Assembly (NCBI RefSeq): GCF_042477335.2
Contig: NC_091257.1
Span: forward strand, 44,052,501 to 44,116,500
Length of the DNA: 64,000 nt
Source: Ovis canadensis
Taxonomy: Eukaryota > Chordata > Mammalia > Artiodactyla > Bovidae
Direction of reading: 5' to 3'
In this document: in pieces, positions 46,111-58,472 of the stretch
Numbering within the stretch: position 1 is the first letter of the stretch
Layout: each line of letters begins with the position of its first letter
Translations under genes and position numbers: made by a program
Notes under the pieces: generated by a model
The model's database searches: none
What the model was told of the DNA's origin: nothing
What the model saw: only the letters and a program-made list of their open reading frames with translations

Positions 46111-47399
46111 GAAATTTAGTGGTTAATTCATGAAGGATTGCTCCTTAGAGAGCTCTTCCTTGATCCAAAAAGACAATGGAGAGAGCTAGTCAACCTTGGC
46201 TCCAGACTTGTCAATCATCTGCATCCTGCAAATGAGCCACATTGGAAGCTCCCTCAGACAGGAATAAACAATCCAGTAGGTCATTCAACAGTGAGCATTT
46301 GGAACTCAGAAGAGGAGTTTCGCTTCTGCCCTCTGGGGGCAACGAATTATAATCTAGACGGTCACACAGCAAAGACGGTGCCACGCACAAGCATGGGAGT
46401 ACAGAAATTCTAAGTGAAGAACTGGCCGTAATGACTGGCTAATGAATACCTGAAGCAAATGTGGATTTTGAAACTAGCCTGGGGTGAGAATATCTTGTTT
46501 CAAAGGCCTGAAATCAGAGGCATTTAGGAGATGGGCCTGGGCTTGTGCTTCCATGCCCAGGAAAATACCTTACAGGCCAGCCAGCAACATGTCTTCTCCC
46601 AAGTGAGCAGAGCATTCTGCTGGTGGTGGGAGGCAGGGATGCCCTAGATGCCTGGACCCGGGTCCCCATCTGCAGGAGGTGCCAGCAGGCTGGTCCCTGG
46701 GAAACAGAGGAATGCAAAACTTTCATCTGAAGTTCACAGCCTGGGTTGGGCTGCTGAGGCTGCTGACACGCATTCCCAGGTGAGTTGAAAGAAAAACAGA
46801 ACACAAACGGCCAACAAATGGATTTAAAAACAGAAGCTACGTTCTGGAAACATTCATTTCAACCCCTCTCTATTGTTTGCTTCATTTCCTTCCTATTTAA
46901 GTCAATTGGACTGAGGCTCTTGGCCGCCTGCTGCTTTTGTCTGCCTTGCTTACCTGGCGAACACCTTCCAGCTTTGAGACCCTGCTTCATGTAGCATTGA
47001 TTCACTGCCCACCTGCTTATACCCCATATGCCTACCACGGCACCCACACTTTTATGGATATTTCTGTCTGTCAGCCAGACTGCAGACTCCTTAGGAGAAG
47101 GAAGAAGTCTTATTCAGTTTGCTTCCAGAACTGACAGAGTCCCTAGTACAATTGGAAGGTACCTTAGAGACAGAGGCCCCTATATCAATAAAAATGCTGA
47201 AACATAAGTAGGAGTTAGGAGGAAAGGAAACAAGAACAATAAAAGATGCAGTGGAAACGGGAAGAGAGGAGACAGCAAAATGGGAAAAGTTTGAGATTAT
47301 AATTATGAGAAACTGATATACAGTCATTTGGGTTTATGGCAATTACATTGGGTGGGAAAGAGAAAAGTGTGCATAACTGTATAAACATTTTTAATAACT
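46111..47399. other. Unclassified DNA
   Basis: No named repeat or gene is recognised. Frames of 91-96 codons are unsupported. Confidence 0.35.
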
Positions 47400-47600
47400 G
47401 GGCTTCCCTGGTGGCTCAGATGGTAAAGAATGTGCATGCGATACAAGGGTCCCTGGTTCTATCCTTGGGTCTAGAAGACTCCCTGGAGAAGGGAATAGCT
47501 ATCCACTCAAGTGTTCTTGACTGGAGAGTTCCATGGACAAAGGAGCCTGGCAGGCTATAGTCCACGGGGTTGCAAAGAGTCAGACACAACTGAGCACACA
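47400..47600 (+). mobile_element. Bov-tA SINE, plus
   Basis: GGCTTCCCTGGTGGCTCAGA head with a diverged body, ending ACACAACTGAGCACACAGAG. Confidence 0.93.
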
Positions 47601-47996
47601 GAGTCACAGTTTTGAACAATAAGCCATAGAAATGGATCAATGTTCATGTCATTTTGTCATTGATGACCTCATTTTGCAGCTGTTTTTTGTTTGCTTGTTT
47701 GTCTTGGGTTTTATTGTTTGTTGTTTGCTTGCCTGACTCCTGTCCTAACTAACAGCAAGCAACTCCAAGGTAAAATGAGTGCTTGGTTCTTTGTGGCAAA
47801 TTCAGCCACTAACACTGCATGTATTGGGTCCCTACTAAAGTTTGTTGAACTCAGGAATGAATGAAAACTTTAACACTCCCAAGTTAGTCTTTACAACAAC
47901 TACAGAAAGCACAGAAGAAATAACCTGAGGAACTTTTTATTTGAAATGACTTTTTTCCTTGTTAAATCAAATTACTTTTTTTTTTCCCGTGTGCTG
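47601..47996. other. Unclassified DNA
   Basis: No gene is seen. TTTG/TTGT-rich low complexity at 47680-47735. Confidence 0.4.
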
Positions 47997-48312
47997 CACT
48001 GTGCATAGTTGCTTAGACTCTTTGTGAGCCCATGGGCTGTAGCCCTCCAGGCTCCTCTGTCCATGGGGATTCTGCAGGCAAGAATACTGGAATGGGTAGA
48101 CTCCTCCAGGGGATCTTCCCAACCCAGGGATCGAACCCAGGTCTCCCACATTGTAGGCAGATTCTTTACCATCTGAGCTACCAGGGAAGCCCAAGAACAC
48201 TGGAATGGGTAGACTATCCCTTGTCTAGGGGATCTTCCTGACCCAGTAATTGAACGGGGGCCTCCTGCATTGCAGGAGGATTCTTTACTAGCTGAGTTAC
48301 CAGTGAAGCCCT
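47997..48312 (-). mobile_element. Tandem (double-headed) Bov-tA SINE, minus
   Basis: Two head units face the same way: TTCACTGGTAACTCAGC near 48308 and TTCCCTGGTAGCTCAGATGG near 48190. The upstream unit has only a partial body before the second head starts. This is either a second insertion into the first or a Bov-tA dimer. Confidence 0.85.
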
Positions 48313-48769
48313 TTTCTCCATAAACACCCTCTAACTTGATAATAATATGTACATCTTTGACTTTTATCTCAGATTTCAAAAGTAACCAATTAAGTGCAAA
48401 ATCATATGCTTTGTGCTTGAATCAGATTAACTAAAAATATCTTTTTGGTACTGAATTCTTTGCAAATCAGGAAAAAAAAAAACACCTTTTTTTCCTTTTA
48501 GCCAGAAGCATTGTAAAGTCAGAATTGGGGGGGGAAAAATGTAAGCCATTCTTGGCAGTGTCATTAATACAGCTCGGGGTCTTAATAATGTGAACAAAAT
48601 TATCTATATACTTGTTCACATGCTATTAAAGTCATGGAGAGTAATGAAGTGAATGCATCTCTTTGTTTCCTTCAGCTCCCATTTTAATGGTATCATTTAT
48701 GCTATTAATATTCTCTATTTTCTCCTGTATTTCTTAAAGTTCTGTATAAATAGTCATTCTTCCCAAAAC
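48313..48769. other. Unclassified DNA
   Basis: No gene or named repeat. A-run at 48471-48482 and G-run at 48528-48535. Confidence 0.4.
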
Positions 48770-48880
48770 AGCACTAGAATCATCAAAGCTCTCATTATCC
48801 TCATTTTGCAAACAGGGAAACAGAAGGATAAAGAGGCTAGTTCTTCGCCATGTGGAAAGTTCATTGAGGGGTCCAGAAAA
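48770..48880 (-). mobile_element. MIR SINE, minus (diverged)
   Basis: TTATCCTCATTTTGCAAACAG followed by GGAAACAGAAGGATAAAGAG is the reverse-complement MIR core. A 150-codon plus frame (48653-49105) runs across it and is therefore not believed. Confidence 0.65.
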
Positions 48881-49159
48881 CAGGCTAGAAGGACAGTTGA
48901 TAGAAAAGTGCTTCCTCTGGCTGAGGTCACTTCAAAATCAGTTTTTCTGGCTTTCTGTGTCTCAAAACTGAGCAAGAAACAGTTCATTCTTCAAAGAGAA
49001 AAAAGTATCTTGGCCCCTATTCTCGGTATGGTCTTAAATTATTTCCATTCATTTCTAAAACAAGGGATGGATCACAAAGATGCCGGCAAGACTAAACAAA
49101 GATGAAATGAGAAAACTCTAAGAAGACTTGTATATAGTAATCCTCTCTGCTGATTTTGA

Positions 49160-49330
49160 TTTTATTGATTCATCCTTTAATTTATTCAGTAAACATTTGT
49201 TAGGTATCTTCAGCATGTCCAACATGGTTCTAGGCACTGCCCATGATAGATGAACAGATGATACAGTGCCTGTTCTCAGGCTCCTCAGAGTCCATCAGGA
49301 CAGCCAGACATGGGAACAAACATGGTGCGG
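49160..49330 (-). mobile_element. L2 3' end, minus
   Basis: AGTAAACATTTGTTAGGTAT followed by GTTCTAGGCACTGCC and GTGCCTGTTCTCAGGCTCC fits the reversed L2 3' end. Confidence 0.65.
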
Positions 49331-50584
49331 ATTACAGCGCTTTAATCCAGGGAAACACTGAGTGCCAGGAAAGACCAGGAGCAGGCACAAACATGAAACT
49401 AAGTTTCGGGGATGGTGTCAGAAAAGGAAAGGAGGCAGAGAAGGCAGAGCAATAATAATATGAGGAGGAATTGTCCAGTGTGTGGGGATCCTAGGGGGAG
49501 GGAGGAGGCACCCAGCTGCAATAGGAGCCATTTTGTCACCACCAAGGGAAACACGCAGAGGTGAGCCAAGGTCAGGGGTGGCTAAGCAGAAAGATGGAAG
49601 ATGCTAGGTGTTCCATGGCTTCACCGAACTGCTGACTCAACCCATTCCAAAACCACCCGACCGTGGGGCTTGTTTATAAGTGAGGTAATTCATTTACATA
49701 GTGTCTAAATTAAAATTTTTCTGTTTCTTGCAGCTAAAAGCATCCTGTGATACATGGAAGAGGAGGTTTGGGGGAAAGTTAGTTTGTCTTTGCATATATT
49801 GAATTTGAGATGACTGGAGACCACCTGGAAGTTTCCCCGGGATAGGTGAGTCTGGGCCCACCTTTGTTAAAACACGTGTAATTATTCTCCACTACTCTGG
49901 CATACCCCATGGACAGTGAGTTGCTCTTGAAGTGGTTCCATGGTCTCTGCAGGGACCCAGGTTCTTTCTTCCTGCTCCACCATCTCGAGGTTGTTTGCTT
50001 TATCTGCAGGTGTGTCCTCCCCCATTTGCAGGATGGCTACAGCAGCATCAGGCGTCCCATCAGGCAATAACGTCCAAAGCCAAATTCCAGCACATTTTTC
50101 CTTGTGTTTCCTCTTGAGGGCAAAGAAAGTTTCGAAGGCCACACTCAAGAGGTGCTTAACATCTGAACAACCCTATTCAGGAATCTACATCCAGAGACAA
50201 CCACAGCAAATGTTTCAAACAAGGCTAGCTAAATCTCAATTAGAGGATTTATTTATTAGCCTAAGAGATTAATTCATTTTTCACTTGCGAAACAAATGGT
50301 ATTCAAGGTCCTTGACCGACCAGCATTTTTGCCTCTGTAAAACAAAGTATGAGAATGTGGCCAGTTCAGAAGTCCAACTCATTTATCATATCCTGGATCT
50401 TAAACTCCAGGTGGCCCTGGACCCACATCTAAATGGGGTCTGCACTCCATTTTCGTGGCTTGCTGGTTTTGCCATTACAATATTGTTGCCTTCGTAGATA
50501 TCATTTTATTCATGACAAAGGGCAACCACGTAAAAAGACAAGAGCTAGGGGATCTCTTACAGCCTCAAAATCAGAGAAACTGTC
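49331..50584. other. Unclassified DNA
   Basis: 49910-50070 (CTCTGCAGGGACCCAGGTTC, CCATCTCGAGGTTGTTTGC) resembles an old dispersed repeat that I cannot name. An 88-codon minus frame over it (49882-50148) is not called a gene. Confidence 0.35.
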
Positions 50585-51258
50585 TCTTTCTGTTAGCCAT
50601 CCTAACACGTGTGAAGTGGTATCTCATGGTGTTTCTGGTTTGCATTTCCTTGATTAGTAGTAGGTTTAAACATCTTTTCATGTATCCATTGGCCATTTGT
50701 GTGTCTTCTTTGGTGAAATGTCTGTATGGGGCCTTTGCCCATCATTTAATTGGGTTATTTGTTTCCTTGTGTTTTTTTGTTTTTTTGTTTTTTTGCTGTT
50801 GAATTGATGAGTTCCTTATATATTTTGAATAGTAGCCTTTTATCAGATATATGATTTGCAATTTTTTCTCCCAGTCTGTAGGCTGCCTTTTAGTTTTGTT
50901 GATTGTTTCCTTTGCTGTGCATAAGCTTTTTGGTTTGATATAGTCCCACTTGTTTGTTTTTGTTTTCGTTTCCTGTGCTTTTGACGTCAACTAAAAGCTC
51001 ATCGCTGAGGTCCATATCAAGGGTTTTTCCCCCGGTTTTCTTCCCCCGGTTTTCTTCTAGGAGATTTGAGGTTTCAGGTCTTATGTTTACATCTTTAACC
51101 CACTTGGGGTTGATTTTTGTGTTTGCTATAAGACAAGGGTCCAGTTTCATTCTTTTGCATGTGGATGTTCAGTTTTCCCAGCACCATTTATTGAAGAGAC
51201 TATCATTTTCCCATTGTGTACCCTTAGTGGCTTTGGTGAAGATTACTTGACTGTATGT
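50585..51258 (-). mobile_element. Antisense L1 fragment
   Basis: The complement of L1 3' sequence: GTATCTCATGGTGTTTCTGG, CATCTTTTCATGTATCCATT, later CACCATTTATTGAAGAGACT. A small tandem duplication (two CCCCCGGTTTTCTT units) lies at about 51029-51057. Confidence 0.85.
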
Positions 51259-51347
51259 GATTGTTTAAAAGAGATAACTTTAAATTGGTTCTAATTACAG
51301 GTGTACTTATTTATCATATTTGAGCTTTTTCTAAGACTGTGTTGTCT

Positions 51348-51580
51348 CTTATTCATTTATTATTTTTGGCTGTGCTGGGTCTTTGCTGCTGCGTGCTTTC
51401 ATCTAGCTGTGGCAAGTGGGGGCTACTCTCTTGTTGGGGCTTCCAGGCTCTCGAGCACAGGCTCAAAAGTTGTGGCACACGCCTCAGTTGCTCCACAGCA
51501 TGTGGGATCTTCCCCAGACCACAGAGTGAACCCATGTCTCCTGGCAGGTGGATTCTTTACCACTGAGCCACCAGGGAAGC
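51348..51580 (-). mobile_element. CHR-2-type SINE, minus, perfect 17-bp duplication
   Basis: The complement begins GCTTCCCTGGTGGCTCAGTG near 51580 and ends in the GACCCAGCACAGCCAAAAA tail. Perfect copies of ctaagactgtgttgtct flank it (51331-51347 and 51581-51597). Confidence 0.95.
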
Positions 51581-51597
51581 CTAAGACTGTGTTGTCT

Positions 51598-53084
51598 TAT
51601 ATAAATATATTTAAGCTTTAAAAGTAAGTTTATTATTTTGAAATTGCTGTAATTACTACGAGTGATAAGTAATGTGAGACAACACAGTTTTTTGAAATCT
51701 GATGTTTCAGGTTGCGGAAACTGACTTTCCTCTTGCAGGTGGTCCATTTGAGGGGAAGTTCCTCTCGTGCTGTGGACAACCAAATCATGCCTTATGTGGA
51801 TAGGTTCTAACAGTTGCCTGGGCTGTAATTTTCCACTTAACTGAATGTAGGAGACCCACAAACCAGCTTCACACAACAAAATCATGAACACTTCCCGTAG
51901 CAGGTCCTGTGCCCTTTGTGGAGACACTCTCTTCCTCTAATCACCTCAAATTTCCCAACTCTCACATCGCCTGATGCGGAATTACAAAAGCAAGTGTGTC
52001 AACCTCACATTGGAAAAAGTTTTAGCGTGATGAGATCTATTTTCTTTGGAATGGAGGAACGGTGAGCGCAAAAGTAAAGGCTGTTTAGACTAGGTTAACA
52101 CACGTCCTTGGCTGGGAAAAAAACCCTCTAACTTCCTATGATTGATATAGCACATTTGTTCAGCTAGTCGATATGGTTCCTGCAGGGTAAGAAATCTTAA
52201 AGTTTCCAGTGTACTCAGCGAGTGAAATAGCAGATTTTTTTTTTCAACTAAAGTACAACCGCATGTTATATAATCAGGAGAATGGAAATCCCAATTCTAC
52301 AAAAACAGTTATTTTGAGGAAATGGGTCTTGTCAAAAAAATTGGAATCTCCTTGGTGGCTGTTTGGTTAGACACTCCTAGGTCCTTGCCTACGAACAAAG
52401 TAAACCCTGCTCTTTTATTAAGCACCCATAAAAAGGAGGTCAAAGGGTCAACTCGGTCATGGGCAGATTGCCAGGTTTTTTCTGATGAGCTGGAAATAGG
52501 TGCAGCTCAAATATAGGCTGACCTCTTCCTTTTGTACCTCTTTCTCCACCATCTCGCAGCCTACTTAAAATATATGTACTAGTCTTACCTGAATTGTAAA
52601 TGCAGGAGTAACCTCATTTGAAAATGATGCTTTCAATTTTGATGAAATTATACACTAAGCTTTTATTTCTGAGTTTAAAATATTATTCCACTCTGCTCTA
52701 AACTGTCTGAAAATTTTGCTTTGTTGTCATCCCCTGTAGTATTTTGCAGAAGGTCTACAGGAGTCAAAGTTGTTCATTATAAATGTGCATGCTTTTATGA
52801 GGACTGTTTATTTTCTTTCACTTTAAGAGAATCCGGGAAGCTGTCTCTCTCTTTTCCAGTTGGGCTGCAACTGAATATCTGGATTGGAAAATTCCTGTCT
52901 GAGTACACCGGGTGTATCATGCACTGTCGTGCCAGTTTGTTTAACATCTTTTTGAAAGTAGAAACCTAGCATGGGAAGTTATCCGGGCTTAAAGTGACTG
53001 GGATGATATTCCCACCAGCTTATTAAGATATCCTTGTTGGTATTGGCATGGGGTTGGGGTGAGGTGGTGGTTTGTTATTTTGTT
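51598..53084. other. Unclassified DNA
   Basis: No repeat family is recognised. A 147-codon minus frame (51484-51927) partly overlaps the CHR SINE, and an 82-codon plus frame lies at 52721-52969. Neither has support. Confidence 0.4.
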
Positions 53085-53395
53085 AGGAGTCCCTAATAGC
53101 TCAGCTGGTAAAGAATCCACCTGCAATGCAGGAGACTCTGGTTCAATTCTTGGGTCAGGAAGATCTGCTAGAGAAGGGATAGGCTATCCAATCCAGTATT
53201 CTTGGGTTTCCCTGGTGGCTCAGCTGGTAAAGAATCTGCCTGCAGTGCGGGAAACCTGGCTTTGATCCTTGGGTTGGGAAGATCCCCTGGAGAAGGGAAA
53301 GGCAACCCACTCCAGTAGTCTGGCTTGGAGAATTCCATGGACTGTATAGTTCATGGGGTCACAAAGAGTCGGACATGACTGAGTCACTTTCACTT
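53085..53395 (+). mobile_element. Tandem pair of Bov-tA SINEs, plus
   Basis: A 5' unit (53085-53200) with tRNA head and partial body is followed directly by a complete unit (53205-53395) ending GTCACTTTCACTTTACC. The arrangement mirrors 47997-48312. Confidence 0.88.
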
Positions 53396-54564
53396 TACCA
53401 GGAGCATGAAAGGGAACTAGAAAACTAACATTTGATTGCATGAGTCTGTAAGTTGCTTACTACTAGAATTGTTTTTATGTCAAATCATCTGTCTAGCAAA
53501 GAGTTTCCTTAATAGGGCTTTTTCGTTGTTGTTGTTGTTGTTTTAATAGCTAGCCTAGAATTCTGTTCTATTCTATTAGGATCCATAGGGGAAAAGGGAA
53601 AATTTCATTCTAAAGAAATTGCAAGAATACTGGTTTTTACTAGGAAGTAGAAATGCAGCCTAGCAGAGTTGTCCCTAATAATGCTTAAGTAAAGAGGATG
53701 CAGAGTTAGGGTGGGATGAGGGTGAGACAGAAATTCACAGTATGATAAACTCGTGTGACACACAAGTTTACAGTATGATTCTAAATAACACTGCCTTCAA
53801 TAGAAGGTATTCCCAAGGCTTGGCTTCAAGGCAACTTTAAGACACTGAAACTAAAATCACTTTTTTGAATGAGATCAGTTGCCTGTGGAGGTGAATACCT
53901 CCAAGAGTTTTTCTGCTGTCAGGTATCCAGGAATCTCTCCAACACCAAATAACAAGTAACATAGCCTTGATGTAGCTTCAAGAGAGCATGGCTGGAATCG
54001 GATTCTAACCGTAGAAGCTGAAACCCAGTTAATTAAACTATCCCAGGTCTTAACAAAGACTGTGCCAAGAAAAGAGGAAGGATGGGCATGGAGCCTAGAC
54101 CAGTTATTGGCGGCATGAGTTCTGCACAGCCCAAGAAAGTCATGCTTTAGCTGGTTAAACTGAGCTTTCCAGCCTGCTGGAAAGGTTACTTTTAGAGAGG
54201 AAATGGACCAGATGCCTAACTCTACTGAGTCCTAATTTCCCCATCAGTAAAAACAGTAGGAGGTGAGTTTAGAGAGGTAATGAGACATACTTTGTTAAGG
54301 ACCTGTGGGCCACTGTTAAGAGTTGAGTTTTACCCTGAGGGAATGAGGAAGCCATTGAAGGGTTTTGATCAGAGGAATGATTGGGATTATCAGGAAATAA
54401 CATTGTAGAAGGATTAGAAGGATCAAATGAGTTTATCCATGGAAAGCATTTAGCACCACCCTAGACTATTAATAGTGCTCAAAAAGTGGTAATCATGATT
54501 GCAATTACCATAATTAAGTGATGCTATCAAAGTGGCTCCTCTTCACCCAGGCCAAATCATGAAG
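53396..54564. other. Unclassified DNA with (GTT)n
   Basis: A GTT run lies at 53525-53542. GAGGAATGATTGGGATTATC and nearby text around 54310-54400 looks like an old dispersed repeat of uncertain family. No gene. Confidence 0.4.
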
Positions 54565-54789
54565 AAATAGAAAATCTGAATAGATCTATTACTAGTAAGA
54601 AGATTGAATCAGAAACCAAAAACTTCCTAACAATGAAAAGCCTTGGGCCAGATTCACTGGTGAATTTTACCAAACATGTAAAGAGTTAACACCAATCCTT
54701 CTCAGAATCTTCCCAAAAACTGAAGACAGAGGAACACTTCCTAGCTCATTCTATAATGTGAGATAATTCTCTCCCTGATGTTCAATTCA

Positions 54790-54912
54790 CTGATTCAATG
54801 GACATGAATTTGAGCAAACTCTGGGAGATAGTGAGAGGATAAAGGGACCTGGCATACTACAGTCCATGGGTTTGCAGAGTCAGACATGACTTAGTGACTG
54901 AACAACAATAAC
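54790..54912 (+). mobile_element. Very short BovB 3' tail insertion
   Basis: About 120 bases of the BovB 3' end (GACATGAATTTGAGCAAACT to TTAGTGACTGAACAACAATA). The flanks caattca (54783-54789 and 54913-54919) are a likely duplication. Confidence 0.82.
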
Positions 54913-55399
54913 CAATTCAAAGATGCTACAAGAAAAGAAAACTAGAGACCAATACCCCTGATGATTACTGATGCAAAAATCCTCAACAAAATACTAGCAA
55001 ACAGAATTCCACAACATATTAATAGGATTATACCATTACCAAGTGAAATTATACCATTTATTCCTAGAATGCAAGGATGGTTCAAAATACAAAAAAAGAA
55101 AGAAAAGAAATCAATCAGTATAACAACATATTAACAGAATGAAGGGGGAAATATGATCATATCAATTAATGCAGAAAAAGTGTTGAGAGAATTTAATACC
55201 CTTTCATGATAAAAATATTCAACAAACTAGGAATAGAAGGAAATTACTTCATATAATAAAGGCCATGTAGGAAAAACCCACATTGTACTCAATGGTAGCA
55301 TCATACTCAGTGGTGGAAGGCTGGAAGTTTATACTGTAAGATCCAGAAAAAACAAGAATATTCACTTTTGCCACTTCTATTGAAAACCGTATTATTGAA

Positions 55400-55771
55400 T
55401 AGTATTGAATTGTGGTGTTGGCGAAGACTCTTGAGAGTCCCTTGGACTGCAAGGAGATCCAACCAGTCCATTCTAAAGGAGATCAGTTCTGGTTGTTCAC
55501 TGGAAGGACTGATGCTAAAGCTGAAACTCCAATACTTTGGCCACCTGATGCGAAGGGCTGATTCGTTTGAAAAGACCCTGATGCTGGGAAAGATTGAAGG
55601 CAAGAGAAGGGGACGACAGAGGATGAGATGGTTAGATGGCATCACTGACTCGATGGACATGGGTTTGGGTGGACTCCGGGAGTTGGTGATGGACAGGGAG
55701 GCCTGGCATGCTGCATTTCATGGGGTCGCAAAGAGTCGGGCACGACTGAGTGACTGTACTGAACTGAACTG
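55400..55771 (+). mobile_element. BovB 3' fragment, plus
   Basis: The C-terminal BovB text ([31 protein letters not shown]) lies in a frame open from 55368 to 55772. It ends in the GAACTGAACTGA tail. ATTGAA flanks both sides. L1 text resumes after it. Confidence 0.92.
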
Positions 55772-56274
55772 ATTGAAAGTTCCAGTCAGATCAATTAGAC
55801 AGAAAAAGAAATAAAATACATCCAAATTGGAAAGGAAGAAGTAAAATTATCTCTGTTCACAGATTATAATGATCTCATATGTATAAATCATAAGATTCCA
55901 CAGGTATACACACAACTATTTAAACTAATAAACTCAGCTAAATCACAAGATAAAAAACCTATGTACAAAATTCACCAATTGCATTTCTATACACCAACAA
56001 TGAACAATGAGAAAAGGAAATTCAGAAAACAATTCAAAAAGAATAGACTTGCATACTGAAAACTACACAACATTGCTGAAAGAAATTAAAGAAGGCACAA
56101 ATAAACGGAAAGACAAACTACACTCACAGATGAGAAGATCTAATATTTTTAAAACATAAATACTATCCAAAGTGATCAACACATTCAATGCAATCCCTAT
56201 CAAAATCCCAATAATTTTTTTTGATAGAAAAATCTATCCTAAAATTCATATGGTAGTTGCTAGGGAGTAGGAAG

Positions 56275-56556
56275 GCAGGAGAAGGCAATGGCAAGCCACT
56301 CCAGTATTCTTGCCTAGAAAATCTCATGGACGGAGGAGCCTGGTAGGCTGCAGTCCATGGGGTCGCTGCTAGTCGGACGCGACTGAGCGACTTCACTTTC
56401 ACTTTTCACTTTCATGCATTGGAGATGGAAATGGCAACCCACTCCAGTGTTCTTGCCTGGAGAATCCCAGGGACAGCAGAGCCTGGTGGGCTGCCGTCTA
56501 TGGGGTCGCACAGAGTCGGACAGGACTAAAGCGACTTAGCAGCAGCAGCAGCAGCA
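56275..56556 (+). mobile_element. BOV-A2 (ART2A) SINE, plus, perfect 12-bp duplication
   Basis: A two-monomer element joined by the CACTTTCACTTTTCACTTTC linker, ending in a (GCA)n tail at 56538-56557. Perfect gggagtaggaag copies lie at 56263-56274 and 56557-56568. Confidence 0.96.
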
Positions 56557-56680
56557 GGGAGTAGGAAGAGGGGCTGATGGGGCCAATGGGGAGTCAGTGT
56601 TTTATGGATACAGAATTTGAGCTGGAAAAGATGAAAAAGGTTCTGGAGAAGGATGGTAGTGATGGTTGCAGAACAACGTG

Positions 56681-57004
56681 GAAGCAGTGACAGCCTGAGC
56701 CTGCGAGACTTCAACCAGACCACCACATGGGTCCTGGGCATGTCTGTGCTACCACTTCTCTGTCTAGTAGCAAAGCCAGCCTGTTACAAGAAGCAGTGCA
56801 GTTAGCAGCTTCAGTATGGGCTCTGTCTCCCTTCCCTTTTGCAAAACCAACTTTTAATTAAAATACCCAGGGATGATTTCCTGAACCACATTTACTTTCT
56901 CTTCCTGTGTCAGGATGGCTACTTTGTTGAAGTAAGAACTAGATGAAAACCTACTACTGCTATAGAAAGGCTTTCTGACACTACTGAACTATTCTGAAGC
57001 CCTT
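56681..57004. other. Unclassified DNA
   Basis: Nothing recognised. Confidence 0.4.
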
Positions 57005-57140
57005 AGTTGGGAATACCCCTGTGGTCCAGTGGTTTTAATAAAACCCCAAACTTCCAATGCATGGGGCTTGGGTTGAATTCCTGGTGTGGGAACTAAGATC
57101 CCATATGCCTCACAACATGGCAAACAAACAACAAAAAAAT
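57005..57140 (+). mobile_element. CHR-type SINE, plus
   Basis: GGGAATACCCCTGTGGTCCA head, GGAACTAAGATCCCATATGC block and an A-rich tail. Confidence 0.9.
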
Positions 57141-58448
57141 AGAATCCCTTAGTTGCTTCAAGTGAGAGCTGTGTTTCTTACACTGCCAGCTTTGTTAAGG
57201 GAGAGGGAAAGACAAGAGACACAGCACCATTCATCTAGGAAGGGGGCAGAGTTGAGTCTGATGCACAGTGATAAAAGAACAAAGTAGAAACCCTTCTCCT
57301 CCATATATTCCATCCCCCCCCGTCTTCCCAAGGCTAAAATGAGAGTCTCTTCCATATGCTCCTATGGCAGCCGGTGTTGACCCATTAGCCTTCTCATGCT
57401 GCACTGATACTGCCTGTTTACCTGCCTGTTTACCCAACTGTATCTCCTCCCACTAGAAAGGAAGCAGCTTCACAGACTGTATCTTAACCCCTCTTTGTTT
57501 CTACCACTAGGGCTGTCCTGGCACAGAGTAAAAATGCAGTACTTCTTGGCAGAAAAAGTCAACATCCTACTCTTCCATTGACTCTACAATCCAACCCATT
57601 ATAAGACTTTTCTACTTCAAGACCACTAAGAAAGAAAAAAAAATTATAATCAGAAGATAGCGGCAATTATAAGACACATTCCAAGTTTGGGATTGTTGTC
57701 ACCATCCTGGATGAGGGAAGAGACCACCACGAAAGGTTGAAGACTAAACTGGTACCACTTCATAAATACAGATGTGCACACATCTATTTACACAAACGAA
57801 AACCTTTCCTTTTTAATTAGTTCACTTGGCCTCCCTATCTTGAGCTGTCCTGCTCAGACCAGATGTTGTTTCAAATTTAAATGACTCACCCTCCTGTCTA
57901 AACCCCAGGAAACTAAAGACAAATAAAGAGACTCATTTCTCAGCTATGATTATGTTCTAAAGTTGAGTTCTTTTCTTTTTTTTTTTTTAAGAGTATTATT
58001 TGTTGCCTCTACCAAGACAGCTTAAGTGATGAGGATCAGTGCATCCAAAAAGGAAATATTTTTGCCTCCAGGCAAGACTGTAATAAAAGAAGCTCATTCA
58101 TCATCTGCTGAGGAGAAACATGTCACAACAAAATTACTAGGTAATGAAAAATCTGGGCAATCCTGCGGCACTTCTAATCGTAAGATCTCAAAGCAATCCT
58201 ACACTATTGTTCACAAAGCCTTGTCATCAGCTGGACGCAGAGTAGGAAGCATCTCTTTCCATAGTGTTGTACACTATGAAACTAAGAGAAAACAATGTTA
58301 AGCAAATTAATAAAATAACTATTATTATAGAGACAGACACATTTATATATAATTATATGTACATACATGCACACATAAAATTTTAATTAACTGCAAATCA
58401 AGTGAGATCACATAAGAATACTTACTTGTAAATCCTCAAACACTACAC
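57141..58448. other. Unclassified DNA
   Basis: No named repeat or gene. A 91-codon plus frame (58026-58301) has no recognisable domain. C-run at 57313-57320. Confidence 0.4.
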
Positions 58449-58472
58449 AAATAATAATAATAATAATAATAA
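58449..58472. repeat. (TAA)n microsatellite
   Basis: Eight AAT/TAA units. It marks the left edge of a MIR. Confidence 0.9.

Larger units (their letters stand above)
54565..56680 (+). mobile_element. Old L1 ORF2 portion with three insertions, plus
   Basis: ORF2 text runs from the pre-RT region (AAATCTGAATAGATCTATTAC) through RT-region text near 55260-55340 and TTCAATGCAATCCCTATC near 56184. It then skips to 3' UTR text (TGGTAGTTGCTAGGGAGTAG) near 56250. It is broken by stops, deletions and insertions at 54790-54912, 55400-55771 and 56275-56556. Confidence 0.87.

Noticed and set aside
48653-49105. 150-codon plus-strand frame
   Set aside because: It crosses a reversed MIR and AT-rich DNA. Composition explains its hydrophobic start.
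49882-50148. 88-codon minus frame with protein-like text
   Set aside because: The underlying sequence resembles an old dispersed repeat, and no splice or start context was convincing.
50982-50989. Second CRE octamer TGACGTCA
   Set aside because: It lies within an antisense L1 fragment, so a single 8-mer there is likely coincidental.
51348-51580. tRNA gene candidates in SINE heads (also at 14019-14152, 25630-25756 and 57005-57140)
   Set aside because: They are tRNA-derived SINE promoters with degraded cloverleaf parts and A-rich tails, not tRNA genes.
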